Positions 45,360 to 54,283 of a DNA stretch of 64,000 nt are shown in pieces; position 1 is the first letter of the stretch, and each line of letters opens with the position of its first letter. The position numbers and the translations under genes are program-made. The stretch is from Myxococcales bacterium. GTDB lineage: Bacteria > Myxococcota_A > Polyangia > Polyangiales > JADJMO01. The notes below the pieces were generated by a model, which made no database searches, was not told the DNA's origin, and saw nothing but the letters and a program-made list of their open reading frames with translations. The stretch is from positions 620,001-684,000 of the forward strand of contig JADJMO010000001.1 in NCBI GenBank assembly GCA_016709545.1, given 5' to 3'.

Positions 45360-46706
45360 ATGCAGGACATCGGTCCCCGCCCCAAGAGCCTTCCCATCGC
45401 CCCGCTCGCGCCGAAGGCCAAGCGCAACCTCCCGCTCGCCGATCAGGCGCGCGACAAGGACCACCGCTGGCGCCCCATCTACGCGGTGTGGGAGGTCACG
45501 CTGCAGTGCGACCTGTCGTGCCGCCACTGCGGCTCGCGCGCCGGTCGCGAGCGCCCCGACGAGCTCACGACCGAGGAGGCGCTCGATCTCGTCGATCAGA
45601 TGGCCGACCTCGGCACCCTCGAGGTGACCCTGATCGGCGGTGAGGCCTACCTGCGCGAGGACTGGACCAAGATCGCCAAGCGCGTCCGCGAGCGCGGCAT
45701 GCAGTGCACGATGACCACCGGCGGTCGCGGGCTCCACAAGGAGCGCGTGGCGCAGCTCAAGGACGCGGGCATCCAGAGCGTGAGCGTCTCGATCGACGGC
45801 TTCGAGTCGATGCACGACCAGCTGCGCGGCGTGAAGGGCAGCTTCAAGGCGGCGATGTCGGCGCTCGAGAACCTCCGCGAGGCCGGCGTCCACATCTCGT
45901 GCAACACCCAGATCTGCCGCCCGAACATGCAGGAGGTCGAGCGCCTGTTCCCGCTGCTCTGCTACCAGGGCATCCACAGCTGGCAGGTGCACCTCACCGT
46001 CGCCATGGGGCGCGCCGCCGACGAGCCGCACCTCCTGCTCGAGCCGTACATGGTGCTCGAGACGATGCCGATGCTGGCCCGCCTCAAGAAGAACGTGGCC
46101 GACCCCCGCAAGGTGCGCGTGTGGCCCGGCAACAACATCGGCTACTTCGGCCCCTACGAGGAGATCCTCCGCGGGACCATGCCGCGCGGCCACATGGCGA
46201 GCTGCGGCGCGGGCCGCTCCACGCTCGGCATCGAGGCCAACGGCGACATCAAGGGCTGCCCCTCGCTCACGTCCGACGAGTGGGCCGGCGGGAACATCCG
46301 CGACAACAAGCTGGTCGACATCTGGGAGCGCTCGGCGCCGCTGCGCTACACGCGCGACCGCACGGTGGCCGACCTCAGCGGCTACTGCCACGACTGCTAC
46401 TACGCCGACACCTGTCGCGCGGGCTGCATGTGGACCACGCAGGTGCTGTTCGGCAAGCCCGGCAACAATCCGTTCTGCCACCACCGCGCGCTCGAGTTCC
46501 TGAAGGACGGCAAGCGCGAGCGCATCGTGCGCACCCACGCAGCGCCGGGCCTGCCGTTCGACCACGGCCTCTTCGAGATCGTCGTCGAGGACTGGCCCGC
46601 CGACGAGCTCGCGCGCGTGCAGAAGATCGTCGAGACCGGCGAGGGCTTCCTCCGCGACGACGAGTCCACCGCGCCCATCCCGTTCACCGAGCCCACCCCT
46701 GCCTAG
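45360..46706 (+). CDS. Radical SAM/SPASM enzyme, candidate peptide-modifying splicease
   Basis: 448 residues. The iron-sulfur motif CDLSCRHC (C50, C54, C57) begins a radical SAM barrel with LIGGEAYLREDW and SVSIDGFESMHDQLRG. The C-terminal part is a SPASM domain binding extra clusters: C282, C300, C343, C346, C352, C356 and C373. SPASM enzymes typically modify peptides made on the ribosome. The next gene, 12 nt downstream, encodes a small protein with AYG and LYG motifs, the XYG type cut by PlpX-like spliceases that remove tyramine to leave a beta-amino acid. This enzyme is therefore a candidate splicease or Tyr-modifying maturase. There is no PqqD/RRE-like domain; ~40 extra residues precede the barrel. 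Confidence 0.85.
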   Translation: MQDIGPRPKSLPIAPLAPKAKRNLPLADQARDKDHRWRPIYAVWEVTLQCDLSCRHCGSRAGRERPDELTTEEALDLVDQMADLGTLEVTLIGGEAYLREDWTKIAKRVRERGMQCTMTTGGRGLHKERVAQLKDAGIQSVSVSIDGFESMHDQLRGVKGSFKAAMSALENLREAGVHISCNTQICRPNMQEVERLFPLLCYQGIHSWQVHLTVAMGRAADEPHLLLEPYMVLETMPMLARLKKNVADPRKVRVWPGNNIGYFGPYEEILRGTMPRGHMASCGAGRSTLGIEANGDIKGCPSLTSDEWAGGNIRDNKLVDIWERSAPLRYTRDRTVADLSGYCHDCYYADTCRAGCMWTTQVLFGKPGNNPFCHHRALEFLKDGKRERIVRTHAAPGLPFDHGLFEIVVEDWPADELARVQKIVETGEGFLRDDESTAPIPFTEPTPA

Positions 46707-46718
46707 AAAGTGAGATCG

Positions 46719-47204
46719 ATGTCGTTCCTTCCTTGCCTCGAGTGCCGCCGTCACGTCCGCGCGGGCGACCGCCTCTGCCCGTTCTGCGGGGCCGACGCCC
46801 CCGCGCCCCGCGCCTCTGCCTCGCCGACCACGCGCCTCACCCGCGGCGCCCTCTTCGCCTTCGCGACGAGCGTGGCCGCGTGCGGTGGCACCGAGACCCC
46901 CGAGACCACGACCGACACCGGCGCGGTCTCCGACGGCACCACGGACAGCGTGACCGACACCGGGGCGGCCAAGGACGACGGCATCGACACCAGCGACACC
47001 GGCGGCCCGGTCGCGGCCTACGGCGGCCCGCCCGACACGGGGGTCAAGCCGGACACCGCGACGGACACCGCGCCCGATAGCACGGCGACGGACTCGGGCG
47101 GAGGCACGCCGCTCTACGGCTCGCCTCCCCGTTCTGAGCGCACACTCACTTCCCGCCGCAGGTCTCGAGATCCTTGGCGGTGTCGGCGTCGCGCATGCAC
47201 TTGA
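46719..47204 (+). CDS. Zinc-ribbon lipoprotein-like peptide with AYGGPP and LYGSPP motifs (candidate RiPP precursor)
   Basis: As read, 161 residues. Residues 6-23 form a zinc ribbon (CLEC...CPFC). Next come a basic stretch and short hydrophobic segment ending in a lipobox-like SVAAC (C55). A Thr/Asp/Ser/Gly-rich tail carries AYGGPPDTG (100-108) and LYGSPP (132-137). The two XYG-x-PP motifs are what a splicease-type enzyme would target. The end as read is an Arg-rich run overlapping the convergent gene. One extra C in the CCCC run 47127-47130 would instead give ...LYGSPPPF and a stop at 47135-47137 (139 residues), which is more natural. It is in an operon with the radical SAM gene. Confidence 0.7.
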   Translation: MSFLPCLECRRHVRAGDRLCPFCGADAPAPRASASPTTRLTRGALFAFATSVAACGGTETPETTTDTGAVSDGTTDSVTDTGAAKDDGIDTSDTGGPVAAYGGPPDTGVKPDTATDTAPDSTATDSGGGTPLYGSPPRSERTLTSRRRSRDPWRCRRRACT

Positions 47205-47433
47205 GGTTCTTGACCCAGACGGCGCGGCCGAACTCGGGGGCCTTCTCGGCGCGCGCCACGCACTCGGACTTCTCCTTGTCGGACATGTCCTTGCCGATCT
47301 CCTTCTTCATGATCTTGGCGACGTTGCCGCACACCGCGTCGCCCGACGGAGGGCTGAGCCACCCGATGTAGAGCACGGCCACGGCCAGGCCCAGGATTCC
47401 GAAGATGGCACCGATGATCTTGATCGCCTTCAT
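47146..47433 (-). CDS. Small single-helix protein with four cysteines
   Basis: 95 residues. One membrane helix (~5-25, IIGAIFGILGLAVAVLYIGW) is followed by an exported ~65-residue domain with four cysteines (35, 58, 79, 92), suggesting two disulfides, and many Lys/Glu. GGAGGAGAAC directly before ATG 47433 is a strong ribosome site. The family is unknown to me. It converges with the XYG peptide gene. A decayed partial copy lies at 60103-60180. Confidence 0.75.
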   Translation of the reverse strand: MKAIKIIGAIFGILGLAVAVLYIGWLSPPSGDAVCGNVAKIMKKEIGKDMSDKEKSECVARAEKAPEFGRAVWVKNLKCMRDADTAKDLETCGGK

Positions 47434-47637
47434 GTTCTCCTCCGCGCCGCGTTCCTTGCGGCTCACCGGGGAAGACGGAGGGGTCGCCGGGTTGTCGCCT
47501 GGGGGCCGAGAACTTTCCTCGTCGAGCCAGTGGTGATGGCTGGAACCCGCTGACGTCTGCGGCGTTCTCCGCGCGCCGACGGCCGCTGAAGCCCGGGGCA
47601 TCGACCCCGTGGACTGGCTGAAATCCCTGTCCCCGCT

Positions 47638-48600
47638 CTAGGCGGCCGAGAGACGTCGCAGCCCCTCCTCGACGCCGATCACCGGCGCCCAGCCGAGCTC
47701 ACGGCGGGCCCGCTCGGTGCGCACCGTCACGCTGCACGACATCATGTGGACGGCGAAGCGCGTCATGGGCGGGGTGCGTCGCGCCCGGACGAGCCGGAAG
47801 GTCCCCTCGACGGCGCTGGCCAGTGGCCGGGCGAGCCACGACGGGACGCTCCGCGCCGGGAGCTCCACGCCGGCCGTGCGGGCGAGCGCCGTCAAGAAGG
47901 TCCGCATCGTGCGCTCGCCGTCGTCCGCGACGAAGTAGGCGCGACCACCCGGGCCTCCCGAAAGCGCGGCGCACAGGGCGGAGACGAGGTTGTCGACGTG
48001 GGTCGTCGAGGTGCGGGCCTCGCCGCCGTCGATCCAGGAGAACGAGCCCGCGCGGGCCATGCGCACGATCGCCGGCAGGACGCTGGTGTCCCGCGGGCCC
48101 CACACGAGCCGCGGTCGGATCGAGACGGTGGACAGCCCGGGGCGATCGGCCGCGAGCACGAGCCGCTCCGCCTCGGCCTTCGTCTCGGAGTAGAGGTACC
48201 GCTGCCGGACGGGGTACGGCTGGGACTCGTCGACGTCGACCAGATCGTGGCCGTCGAACAGGGCGGCCTCGGTGCCGACGTGGACGAACCGGGCGACCCC
48301 GGCGCCGGCGGCCGCGTCGAGCGCGCGGCGGGTGCCTTCGACGTTCGCGGCCCAGAACTGGGCGCGCGTACCCCACTCCTCGACGAAGGCGGCCGCGTGC
48401 ACGAACGCCTGGGCGCCCGCCACGTGGTGGGCCTCGAGGGTCGAGAGATCGGCGCGGACGGGGCGTGCGCCGAGGGCCGCGACGCCCTTGCCGCTGGCCT
48501 CGGAGCGCGCCAGCGCCGAGACCGTGTGGCCCTCTCGCACGAGCGCCTCGATGAGGTGACCGCCGACGAACCCCGAACCCCCGGTGACGAACACGTGCAT
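47638..48600 (-). CDS. NAD-dependent epimerase/dehydratase (extended SDR)
   Basis: 320 residues. The nucleotide motif VFVTGGSGFVGGHLIEALV starts the protein; the catalytic YxxxK is YSETK near residue 153; FVHVGTEAALF is the strand before the active site. It resembles 3-beta-hydroxysteroid dehydrogenase-like and dihydroflavonol-reductase-like SDRs. It is divergent from a LysR-type regulator 26 bp away, which probably controls it. Confidence 0.85.
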   Translation of the reverse strand: MHVFVTGGSGFVGGHLIEALVREGHTVSALARSEASGKGVAALGARPVRADLSTLEAHHVAGAQAFVHAAAFVEEWGTRAQFWAANVEGTRRALDAAAGAGVARFVHVGTEAALFDGHDLVDVDESQPYPVRQRYLYSETKAEAERLVLAADRPGLSTVSIRPRLVWGPRDTSVLPAIVRMARAGSFSWIDGGEARTSTTHVDNLVSALCAALSGGPGGRAYFVADDGERTMRTFLTALARTAGVELPARSVPSWLARPLASAVEGTFRLVRARRTPPMTRFAVHMMSCSVTVRTERARRELGWAPVIGVEEGLRRLSAA

Positions 48601-48621
48601 GGCGAGAGGATGGGGTTGCCG

Positions 48622-48647
48622 GAAGCATGGCGCCAATGAATGCTTTC
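48622..48647. promoter_or_regulatory. Inverted repeat between the epimerase and LysR genes
   Basis: GAAGCAT (48622-48628) and ATGCTTTC (48640-48647) form an inverted repeat with an 11-nt gap, the T-N11-A layout bound by LysR regulators. It overlaps the first possible start codon of the regulator gene, which supports a later start (48636, 48657 or 48696). Confidence 0.4.
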
Positions 48648-49613
48648 GATGCATCCATGGCCACCATCGATGAATACTCGCGCGCGCCCGCGCCGATGCC
48701 GTCGCTCGACCTCGAGCTGCTCCGCGTGCTGCACCACCTGCTCGAGGAGAGCAGCGTCACGCGCGCCGGGCGCCGTCTCGGCCTCACCCAGTCCACCGTC
48801 AGCCACGCGCTCGGGCGGTTGCGGGAGGCGTTCTCCGACCCGCTGCTGGTCCGCGCGGGCCGCGGGCTGGTCCTCACGCCGCGGGCCGAGGCGCTGCGCC
48901 CCGCGCTCGCGCGCGTCCTCGCCGACATCCATCGCCTCGTCCACCACGAGACGCAGTTCGACCCGGCGCGGTCTTCGCGGTCGTTCGCCCTGCTGTGCCC
49001 CGACCTGCTCGCGGCGTTCCTGCCGCCGCTGCTCCGGCGCCTCCTGGCCGAGGCCCCGCTCGTGCGCCTCGAGACGCGGCCGCCGATCGGGCTCGACGTC
49101 GAGGCGGCGCTCGCGCTCGGCAGCGTCGACGTCGCGCTGTCCGCGGCCCGTGACACGGGGTCGGGGCTGCGCCAGCGGGTGCTCGGGCGCGTCCGCTTCT
49201 GCGTGCTCGCGCGCCGTGGGCACCCCGCAGTGAAGGGCGGCGTGCTCGATCGCGCTGGCTGGCTCGCGCACCCGCACGTGGTCGTGGGGACCGGCGGCGG
49301 CGGCGGCGGCTTCGTCGAGGCGGCCGTCGTGACCGCCGGGGTGCGCCGGCGCGTCGGGTTCGTCGCGCCGAGCTTCCTCGCGGCCCCCTACGCGCTGGTC
49401 GGCACCGACTACCTGCTCGCGGCTCCGCGAGAGCTCGTCGCCGGCATCGCCCGGCAGCTGCGCCTCGACGTCCACGAGCCACCGATCGCCATCCCGAGGG
49501 TGCGCGTGGCGATGTCCTGGCACGAGCGCAACGACGTCGATCCGGCGCAGCGCTGGCTGCGCGGCGTGCTGGCCGACGCGGTCCTCGGGCTCCTGCGCGC
49601 CGAGTCGGCGTGA
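48627..49613 (+). CDS. LysR-family transcriptional regulator
   Basis: Up to 328 residues. The winged helix-turn-helix LELLRVLHHLLEESSVTRAGRRLGLTQSTVSHALGRLRE is followed by a substrate-binding domain (LVRAGRGLVLTPRAEAL, then two alpha/beta lobes; a glycine run GTGGGGGG is unusual). Family members typically autoregulate and control the divergent gene, here the epimerase. Several in-frame ATGs exist; the real start may be 48696 (MPSLDLELLR), close to where the family normally begins. Confidence 0.88.
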   Translation: MAPMNAFDASMATIDEYSRAPAPMPSLDLELLRVLHHLLEESSVTRAGRRLGLTQSTVSHALGRLREAFSDPLLVRAGRGLVLTPRAEALRPALARVLADIHRLVHHETQFDPARSSRSFALLCPDLLAAFLPPLLRRLLAEAPLVRLETRPPIGLDVEAALALGSVDVALSAARDTGSGLRQRVLGRVRFCVLARRGHPAVKGGVLDRAGWLAHPHVVVGTGGGGGGFVEAAVVTAGVRRRVGFVAPSFLAAPYALVGTDYLLAAPRELVAGIARQLRLDVHEPPIAIPRVRVAMSWHERNDVDPAQRWLRGVLADAVLGLLRAESA

Positions 49614-49739
49614 GCGGGGCGTGCTGGTCCGATGCGCCGCAGCGGCCTGTCCGAGCTGCCGACGCACGCGGCAGGCGCGGGGACCAGGGCCTCGTCGCCC
49701 GCACGACGCAGGAGTGACGCAGCGGCCACCACGAGGCGA

Positions 49740-49977
<238 letters not shown>

Positions 49978-49984
49978 AGAAAGG

Positions 49985-50113
49985 GTCCGGATCAGGTCCG
50001 CGCGCCAGCCCGAGCTCGCGGGATACCCGTATTGCTTCCAGAACCCACCCAGGCGACGTCGAGGCCAGACCAGACAGCGCCGTCTCGACGAGGAACAGCA
50101 GCGGGACGAGCAT
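49985..50113 (-). pseudogene. 5' fragment of a leftward gene cut by the poly-G block
   Basis: ATG 50113 is preceded by AAGGAG 8 nt upstream, a strong ribosome site. The first 43 residues (MLVPLLFLVETALSGLASTS..., then an amphipathic helix VLEAIRVSRELGLARGPD) look like a real protein start with a hydrophobic segment. After that the sequence runs into the poly-G block. The remainder may lie within or beyond it: 49617-49740 has a leftward frame RLVVAAASLLRRAGDEALV that could be its end. The family cannot be named. Confidence 0.5.
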
Positions 50114-50147
50114 TCGACTCTCCTTGGCTCTTGGGGGGCGAGTCAGC

Positions 50148-51254
50148 TCAGAACCGGAACACGCCGGCCTTGCCGAAGCTGTCGCGACCCCAGCAGAGCG
50201 CCTCGCCGTCGGCGCGGAGGGCGCAGCCGCGGATGCGCTGGCCGGTGAGCTGCTCCCCGTAGATCGCCACGAACGGGCCCTTCGGCGGCGGGAACAGCTC
50301 CAGCGCGCCCCAGCACGCGACGTCGCCGGCGAGGGTCAGCGCGCACGAGTGCTCGGCGCCCGCAGCCACCGCCTTGAAGGTGCCCTTGGGCGCCGCCGTC
50401 AGGTCGTCGGTCGACGCGCCGAAGCACACGAGCGCGTCGGCGCTGTCGATCGCGCAGGTGTGCGTCCACCCGCACGACACGGCCTTGAAGGTGCCGGTCG
50501 GCGCCGTGGCCTGACCGCTCGTGTTGTCGCCCCAGCACTTCAGCGAGCCGTCGGTGGCGATGGCGCACGAGTGGTTCTGGCCCGTGGTCACGAGCTTGAA
50601 GGTGCCGGTCGGCGCCGTCGCCTGACCGCGGTCGTTCTTGCCCCAGCAGCGGACCTCACCGCTCGCGAGGAGACCGCACCCGTGCTGACCGCCGATCGAG
50701 TAGCTCGCGAGCACCTCCGCGGGCGCCGCGGGGAATCCGGAGCCATAGCAAACGAGGTTGGTCGTGCCGGTCTTGACCCCACACCACCCCGAGAAGAACC
50801 CCTTGAGCGCCTCCGCGCCGTCCCACGGCACGAGCACCTCGGTGCCGTGCCCTCCGTAGACGGTGAGGGTGCCGTCGGCCTTGACCCCGAGGTTCACGCC
50901 ACCGAGCGAAATCGATCGGTAGGCCTGCGCGTCGCACGCTTCGCCCGCCTTGTTCTTGTCGACGCACTTCGCGCAGTCGGGCGCGGCCTTCAGCGGGTTC
51001 TTGCACGTGGTGCACGCGGGGGGCTCGAGCAGCGGGTTGGAGCAGGTGGGCGGCGCGTCGGTCGCGTCGACCCCCGAATCGCCGGGCGCGCCCGTGTCGG
51101 TCGCGACGTCGGCCCCGAGATCGGCACTCGCGTCGACGCCGGTGTCGCTCTCCGGCGTGGAGGCCGACTCGCTGCTGCAGCCCACGGCGAGCAACATCGA
51201 TCCGATCCACGCGCGACGACAGATCCGTGAGGGCAGGAGGCGCTGGAGGGACAT
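50148..51254 (-). CDS. RCC1-repeat lipoprotein
   Basis: 368 residues from ATG 51254. Lipobox LLAVGC, an Asp/Ala/Thr linker, a four-cysteine segment (CTTCKNP...CAKC), then about six RCC1-type blades of the form HSCAIATDGSLKCWGDN and TCAIDSADALVCFG. Bacterial RCC1 proteins form a seven-bladed propeller on the cell surface; each blade here has a Cys pair, probably a disulfide. The ligand is unknown. Confidence 0.85.
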   Translation of the reverse strand: MSLQRLLPSRICRRAWIGSMLLAVGCSSESASTPESDTGVDASADLGADVATDTGAPGDSGVDATDAPPTCSNPLLEPPACTTCKNPLKAAPDCAKCVDKNKAGEACDAQAYRSISLGGVNLGVKADGTLTVYGGHGTEVLVPWDGAEALKGFFSGWCGVKTGTTNLVCYGSGFPAAPAEVLASYSIGGQHGCGLLASGEVRCWGKNDRGQATAPTGTFKLVTTGQNHSCAIATDGSLKCWGDNTSGQATAPTGTFKAVSCGWTHTCAIDSADALVCFGASTDDLTAAPKGTFKAVAAGAEHSCALTLAGDVACWGALELFPPPKGPFVAIYGEQLTGQRIRGCALRADGEALCWGRDSFGKAGVFRF

Positions 51255-51368
51255 CCGTCTCCAGGCTACCAGGTCCATCGCGACGTCGACGTTCGGCCGT
51301 CGGACATGGCGTGCATCGTTGGCATGACGGACGATGATGCACACGCTGCCTGACGCCGCGGCGTGGCC

Positions 51369-51815
51369 TCAGGGCTCCGTGCGCAGCCGACGCAAACCCG
51401 CGACGGCCACGGCGCCGAACGCCACGGCGAACACGAGGTCGGTCACGACGAACAGCAGCGTCGCGTTCCCGCGGTAGAGGCGGTTGCCGAAGCGACTGTC
51501 CGACGTGGACAGGTCGCGGAACATCGCGAGGAGGTTGTAGACGCAGTAGACGCTGGCGACGAGGGTCTGCGCGCGCAGACCGCGGGTCACGTGTCCGAAG
51601 AGCACCTGCACCACGCCCCCGAAGGCCATCAGCTGGTAGAAGAACCTGAAGAAGTCGACGAAGACGGGCTCGGCGATCAGGGGCGCGGGCACCGCGAAGT
51701 CGCGCAGCACGCTGGGGCCGCGGACGAGCCACGACGACGCGAGCACGATGTACGTCACGCCGATGGCGGTGAAGACGGGCTTGAATCCTCGAATCTCGGT
51801 CGGGCGCTGGGTCAT
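51369..51815 (-). CDS. Four-helix membrane protein
   Basis: 148 residues with four predicted membrane helices (~13-30, 52-74, 82-99, 118-139). It resembles DoxX/DUF4345-like small membrane proteins in layout, but no motif is decisive. It is divergent from an AraC-type regulator, 128 bp away, which may control it. Confidence 0.7.
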   Translation of the reverse strand: MTQRPTEIRGFKPVFTAIGVTYIVLASSWLVRGPSVLRDFAVPAPLIAEPVFVDFFRFFYQLMAFGGVVQVLFGHVTRGLRAQTLVASVYCVYNLLAMFRDLSTSDSRFGNRLYRGNATLLFVVTDLVFAVAFGAVAVAGLRRLRTEP

Positions 51816-51943
51816 GAACGGCCTCCTGACAGGCGGTCCCCGACGCGAGGCCGAGGCTGTGTGGGCAGGAACCTAGAGGCACGGCGGGGGCGTCGGCTTG
51901 AACCGATCTGCTGTTCTTGCCTGCGCGCATCGCGCGCACCAAG

Positions 51944-52651
51944 ATGCCCGCCATGGGAGGCCCGGACTCGGCTCCGACGGTGCTGGTGGTCGGCCCCCAC
52001 GCGGCCATCGCGGGCGCCCGCACGGCGGGGGTTCGCCTCTTCGAGCGAAGTCCCCCGGTGCACGGGGTGCTCCTCGGGCCTTGCGAAGTCACGCTGGCGG
52101 GGCGCCGAGTTCGATCGGAGGGAGCCGTCGCGCTGCCCGCCGGCGTGCGGCACGCGATCGTTGCCTTCGGCGCCCCCTACGCCGGCGTGGCCTACCTCGA
52201 CGCGCGGCGCTACGGCTTCGAAGACGTGCAGCGGTTGGCGGCGAAGTGGCAGGGCTTCGTACCGGGGCGCGACGACCTGCGCGAGGCCCTCGGCGACGCC
52301 CTCGCACCCCCGCAGCGCCGAGTCGACGAACGCTTGCTACGGGCCCTCGAGGCGATCGACGCGGAGGGGCTCTCCGTGGCCGACGCCGCCGCGCGGGCCG
52401 GGCTCTCCGAGAGCCGGATGACGCACCTCACGACGGAGACGCTCGGCGCGCCGCCCCGGGTCTGGCGCGCGTGGTTCAAGCTCCAGCGCGCGATCCGTGA
52501 GGCAGCACTCGGCACGGCGAACCTCACGCAGGCCGCGCACCGCGCGGGCTTCTCGGACTCGGCCCACCTCACGCGCACCAGCAAGCAGCTCCTCGGGGTG
52601 CGCCCCGCGGAGATGCTGCCGCAGGTCGTGCACGTGCTCGGGCCGCCGTAG
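51944..52651 (+). CDS. AraC-family transcriptional regulator
   Basis: 235 residues from ATG 51944; other starts are TTG 51917 and ATG 51953. The C-terminal ~100 residues are an AraC DNA-binding domain with both helix-turn-helix units (LSVADAAARAGLSESRMTHLTTETLG and LTQAAHRAGFSDSAHLTRTSKQLLGVRPAEM). The N-terminal part is short and cupin-like (RSEGAVALPAGVRHAIV). The effector is unknown. The likely target is the divergent membrane protein. Confidence 0.82.
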   Translation: MPAMGGPDSAPTVLVVGPHAAIAGARTAGVRLFERSPPVHGVLLGPCEVTLAGRRVRSEGAVALPAGVRHAIVAFGAPYAGVAYLDARRYGFEDVQRLAAKWQGFVPGRDDLREALGDALAPPQRRVDERLLRALEAIDAEGLSVADAAARAGLSESRMTHLTTETLGAPPRVWRAWFKLQRAIREAALGTANLTQAAHRAGFSDSAHLTRTSKQLLGVRPAEMLPQVVHVLGPP

Positions 52652-52789
52652 CGGCGCCTACCGACCGTCAGCGCGAGCTCGGCGTGGCTGGGCGGCCCAC
52701 CCAGCGTGAACCGGCGTGCACGCCGTCCGTCGGCCAAGTTGCGCCACGCACGCGCCGTTCCGTGGAATTCGCCGAGGAGGCGAGTCGGT

Positions 52790-54145
52790 ATGCAACGTGC
52801 GAAGCGGTCGTGCATGAGCCAGAAGGACTTCCGCCGCCTGCTCCGTGCCCTCCTGCTGTCCGCCGGGTCGTGCGCGAGCGTCGGCTGCGGCGGCGCCTCG
52901 CCGACCGAGATGCCGGAGCGCGCGACCTGCCCGGATCTCTCGAAGGCGACACGCTACACGGGGTTGACCCTCTCACCGGGCGTCGACGGCATCGCGTTCG
53001 CCACTCGGAGCGTCGGTTCGGGGTTTCCGAGCAAGACCCTGCGTCTGGCGTCGCTCGGCGCGCCCTGCGCGACGGCGAAGGATCCGGCCGCGTGCAACGC
53101 GAAGGTCAGCGCGCTGCTCGAGGATCCCGCGTCGGCTGGCTGGATAGTGAACACCAATCCGGCGTGCGGGATGTGTGTCGGCTCGCTCACCGATCTCGGC
53201 GTGATCACTGCCGGAGACGACGTTCACCTCGCGACGCTCGACCAGGTGCTCGCCGCGGCGGCGCCGGTCGAGTCGCGAGACGAGGCCGCGCTCTTCGTCG
53301 CCCTGCGTAGCCACGCGATCGACTGCGCGACGAACAACGTCCGCGCCGAGGCCGATGGCTGGACCTTCAAGCACACGAGCTCCTCGTGCAGCGGAGAGAG
53401 CTGGGAGATCTTCACCAAGGTGACCGCCGCCACGGGGGCCGTGACCGCCGCCGGCAGGAGGCAGCTCTCCGATGCGGACAACGGGTGCGTCGAGGGACGG
53501 CGTCCCGCGCACCTCGCGCCGACGGGCGTGCCGTGGCTCTCTTCGCTGTCGGCATGCTTCTCGGAGATCGCGCACATGGAGGCGGCCGCGGTGCTCGCGT
53601 TCGACGAGCTCGAGGCCTCGCTCGTCGCGCTCGGGGCCCCTGAAGAGCTGCTCGCGCGCGTGCGGAACGCGCGGGCGGACGAGGTCGCGCACGCGGAGCT
53701 CACCGCGCGCATCGCCGCGCGCTTCGGTGGGACCCCGAGCACCCCGCGCGTCGGTCCTGGTCCCCGCGAGGTGACCGCCCTGCAGCTCGCGCTCGAGAAC
53801 GCCGCCGAGGGGTGCGTGCGCGAGGCGTACGGCGCGCTCGTCGCGGCCCATCAGGCGTCGCACGCGCGCGACCCCGAGGTGCGCGAGGCGTTCGCCCGCA
53901 TCGCGGTCGACGAAGGCGAGCACGCGGAGCTCTCCTTCGCCCTCGACACGTGGCTGCGCACCCTGCTCACCCCGTCCGAGCAGCAGGAGGTCGACGCGGC
54001 GATCGGCGACGCGTGGCGCGCGCTCGAGGTCGCCTGCGCCGAGGAGCCCGCGGCCGAGGTCCGCGCGGTCGCCGGCGTCCCCACCGCCCGCGGCGCCCGC
54101 GCCATCCTCGCCCAGCTCGGCGCCGTGATGGGCGCGGCCGCCTGA
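52790..54145 (+). CDS. Lipoprotein with C-terminal ferritin-like domain
   Basis: 451 residues. GAGGAGG 9 nt before ATG 52790 sets the start. A lipoprotein signal ends in SVGC. The middle ~200 residues hold several cysteines and an ACGMC motif. The C-terminal ~180 residues form a four-helix ferritin-like bundle with carboxylate/histidine motifs EIAHMEAAAVLAFDEL, RADEVAHAEL and VDEGEHAEL, suited to a di-iron site. Such proteins recur in myxobacteria with unknown role; iron or oxidant handling at the outer surface is an inference. Confidence 0.8.
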   Translation: MQRAKRSCMSQKDFRRLLRALLLSAGSCASVGCGGASPTEMPERATCPDLSKATRYTGLTLSPGVDGIAFATRSVGSGFPSKTLRLASLGAPCATAKDPAACNAKVSALLEDPASAGWIVNTNPACGMCVGSLTDLGVITAGDDVHLATLDQVLAAAAPVESRDEAALFVALRSHAIDCATNNVRAEADGWTFKHTSSSCSGESWEIFTKVTAATGAVTAAGRRQLSDADNGCVEGRRPAHLAPTGVPWLSSLSACFSEIAHMEAAAVLAFDELEASLVALGAPEELLARVRNARADEVAHAELTARIAARFGGTPSTPRVGPGPREVTALQLALENAAEGCVREAYGALVAAHQASHARDPEVREAFARIAVDEGEHAELSFALDTWLRTLLTPSEQQEVDAAIGDAWRALEVACAEEPAAEVRAVAGVPTARGARAILAQLGAVMGAAA

Positions 54146-54283
54146 CCACCCTCGCCGAGTTGGCCACGGCGTCCGGGGCGGCGCCGCCTTCCACGACATT
54201 GGCGCGTGCGGCGGCTACGGGACGCGGGGGTGACGACAGGACGGGAGCGCAGCCCACGCGGAGCGCTGTTACACGTCGATCCG

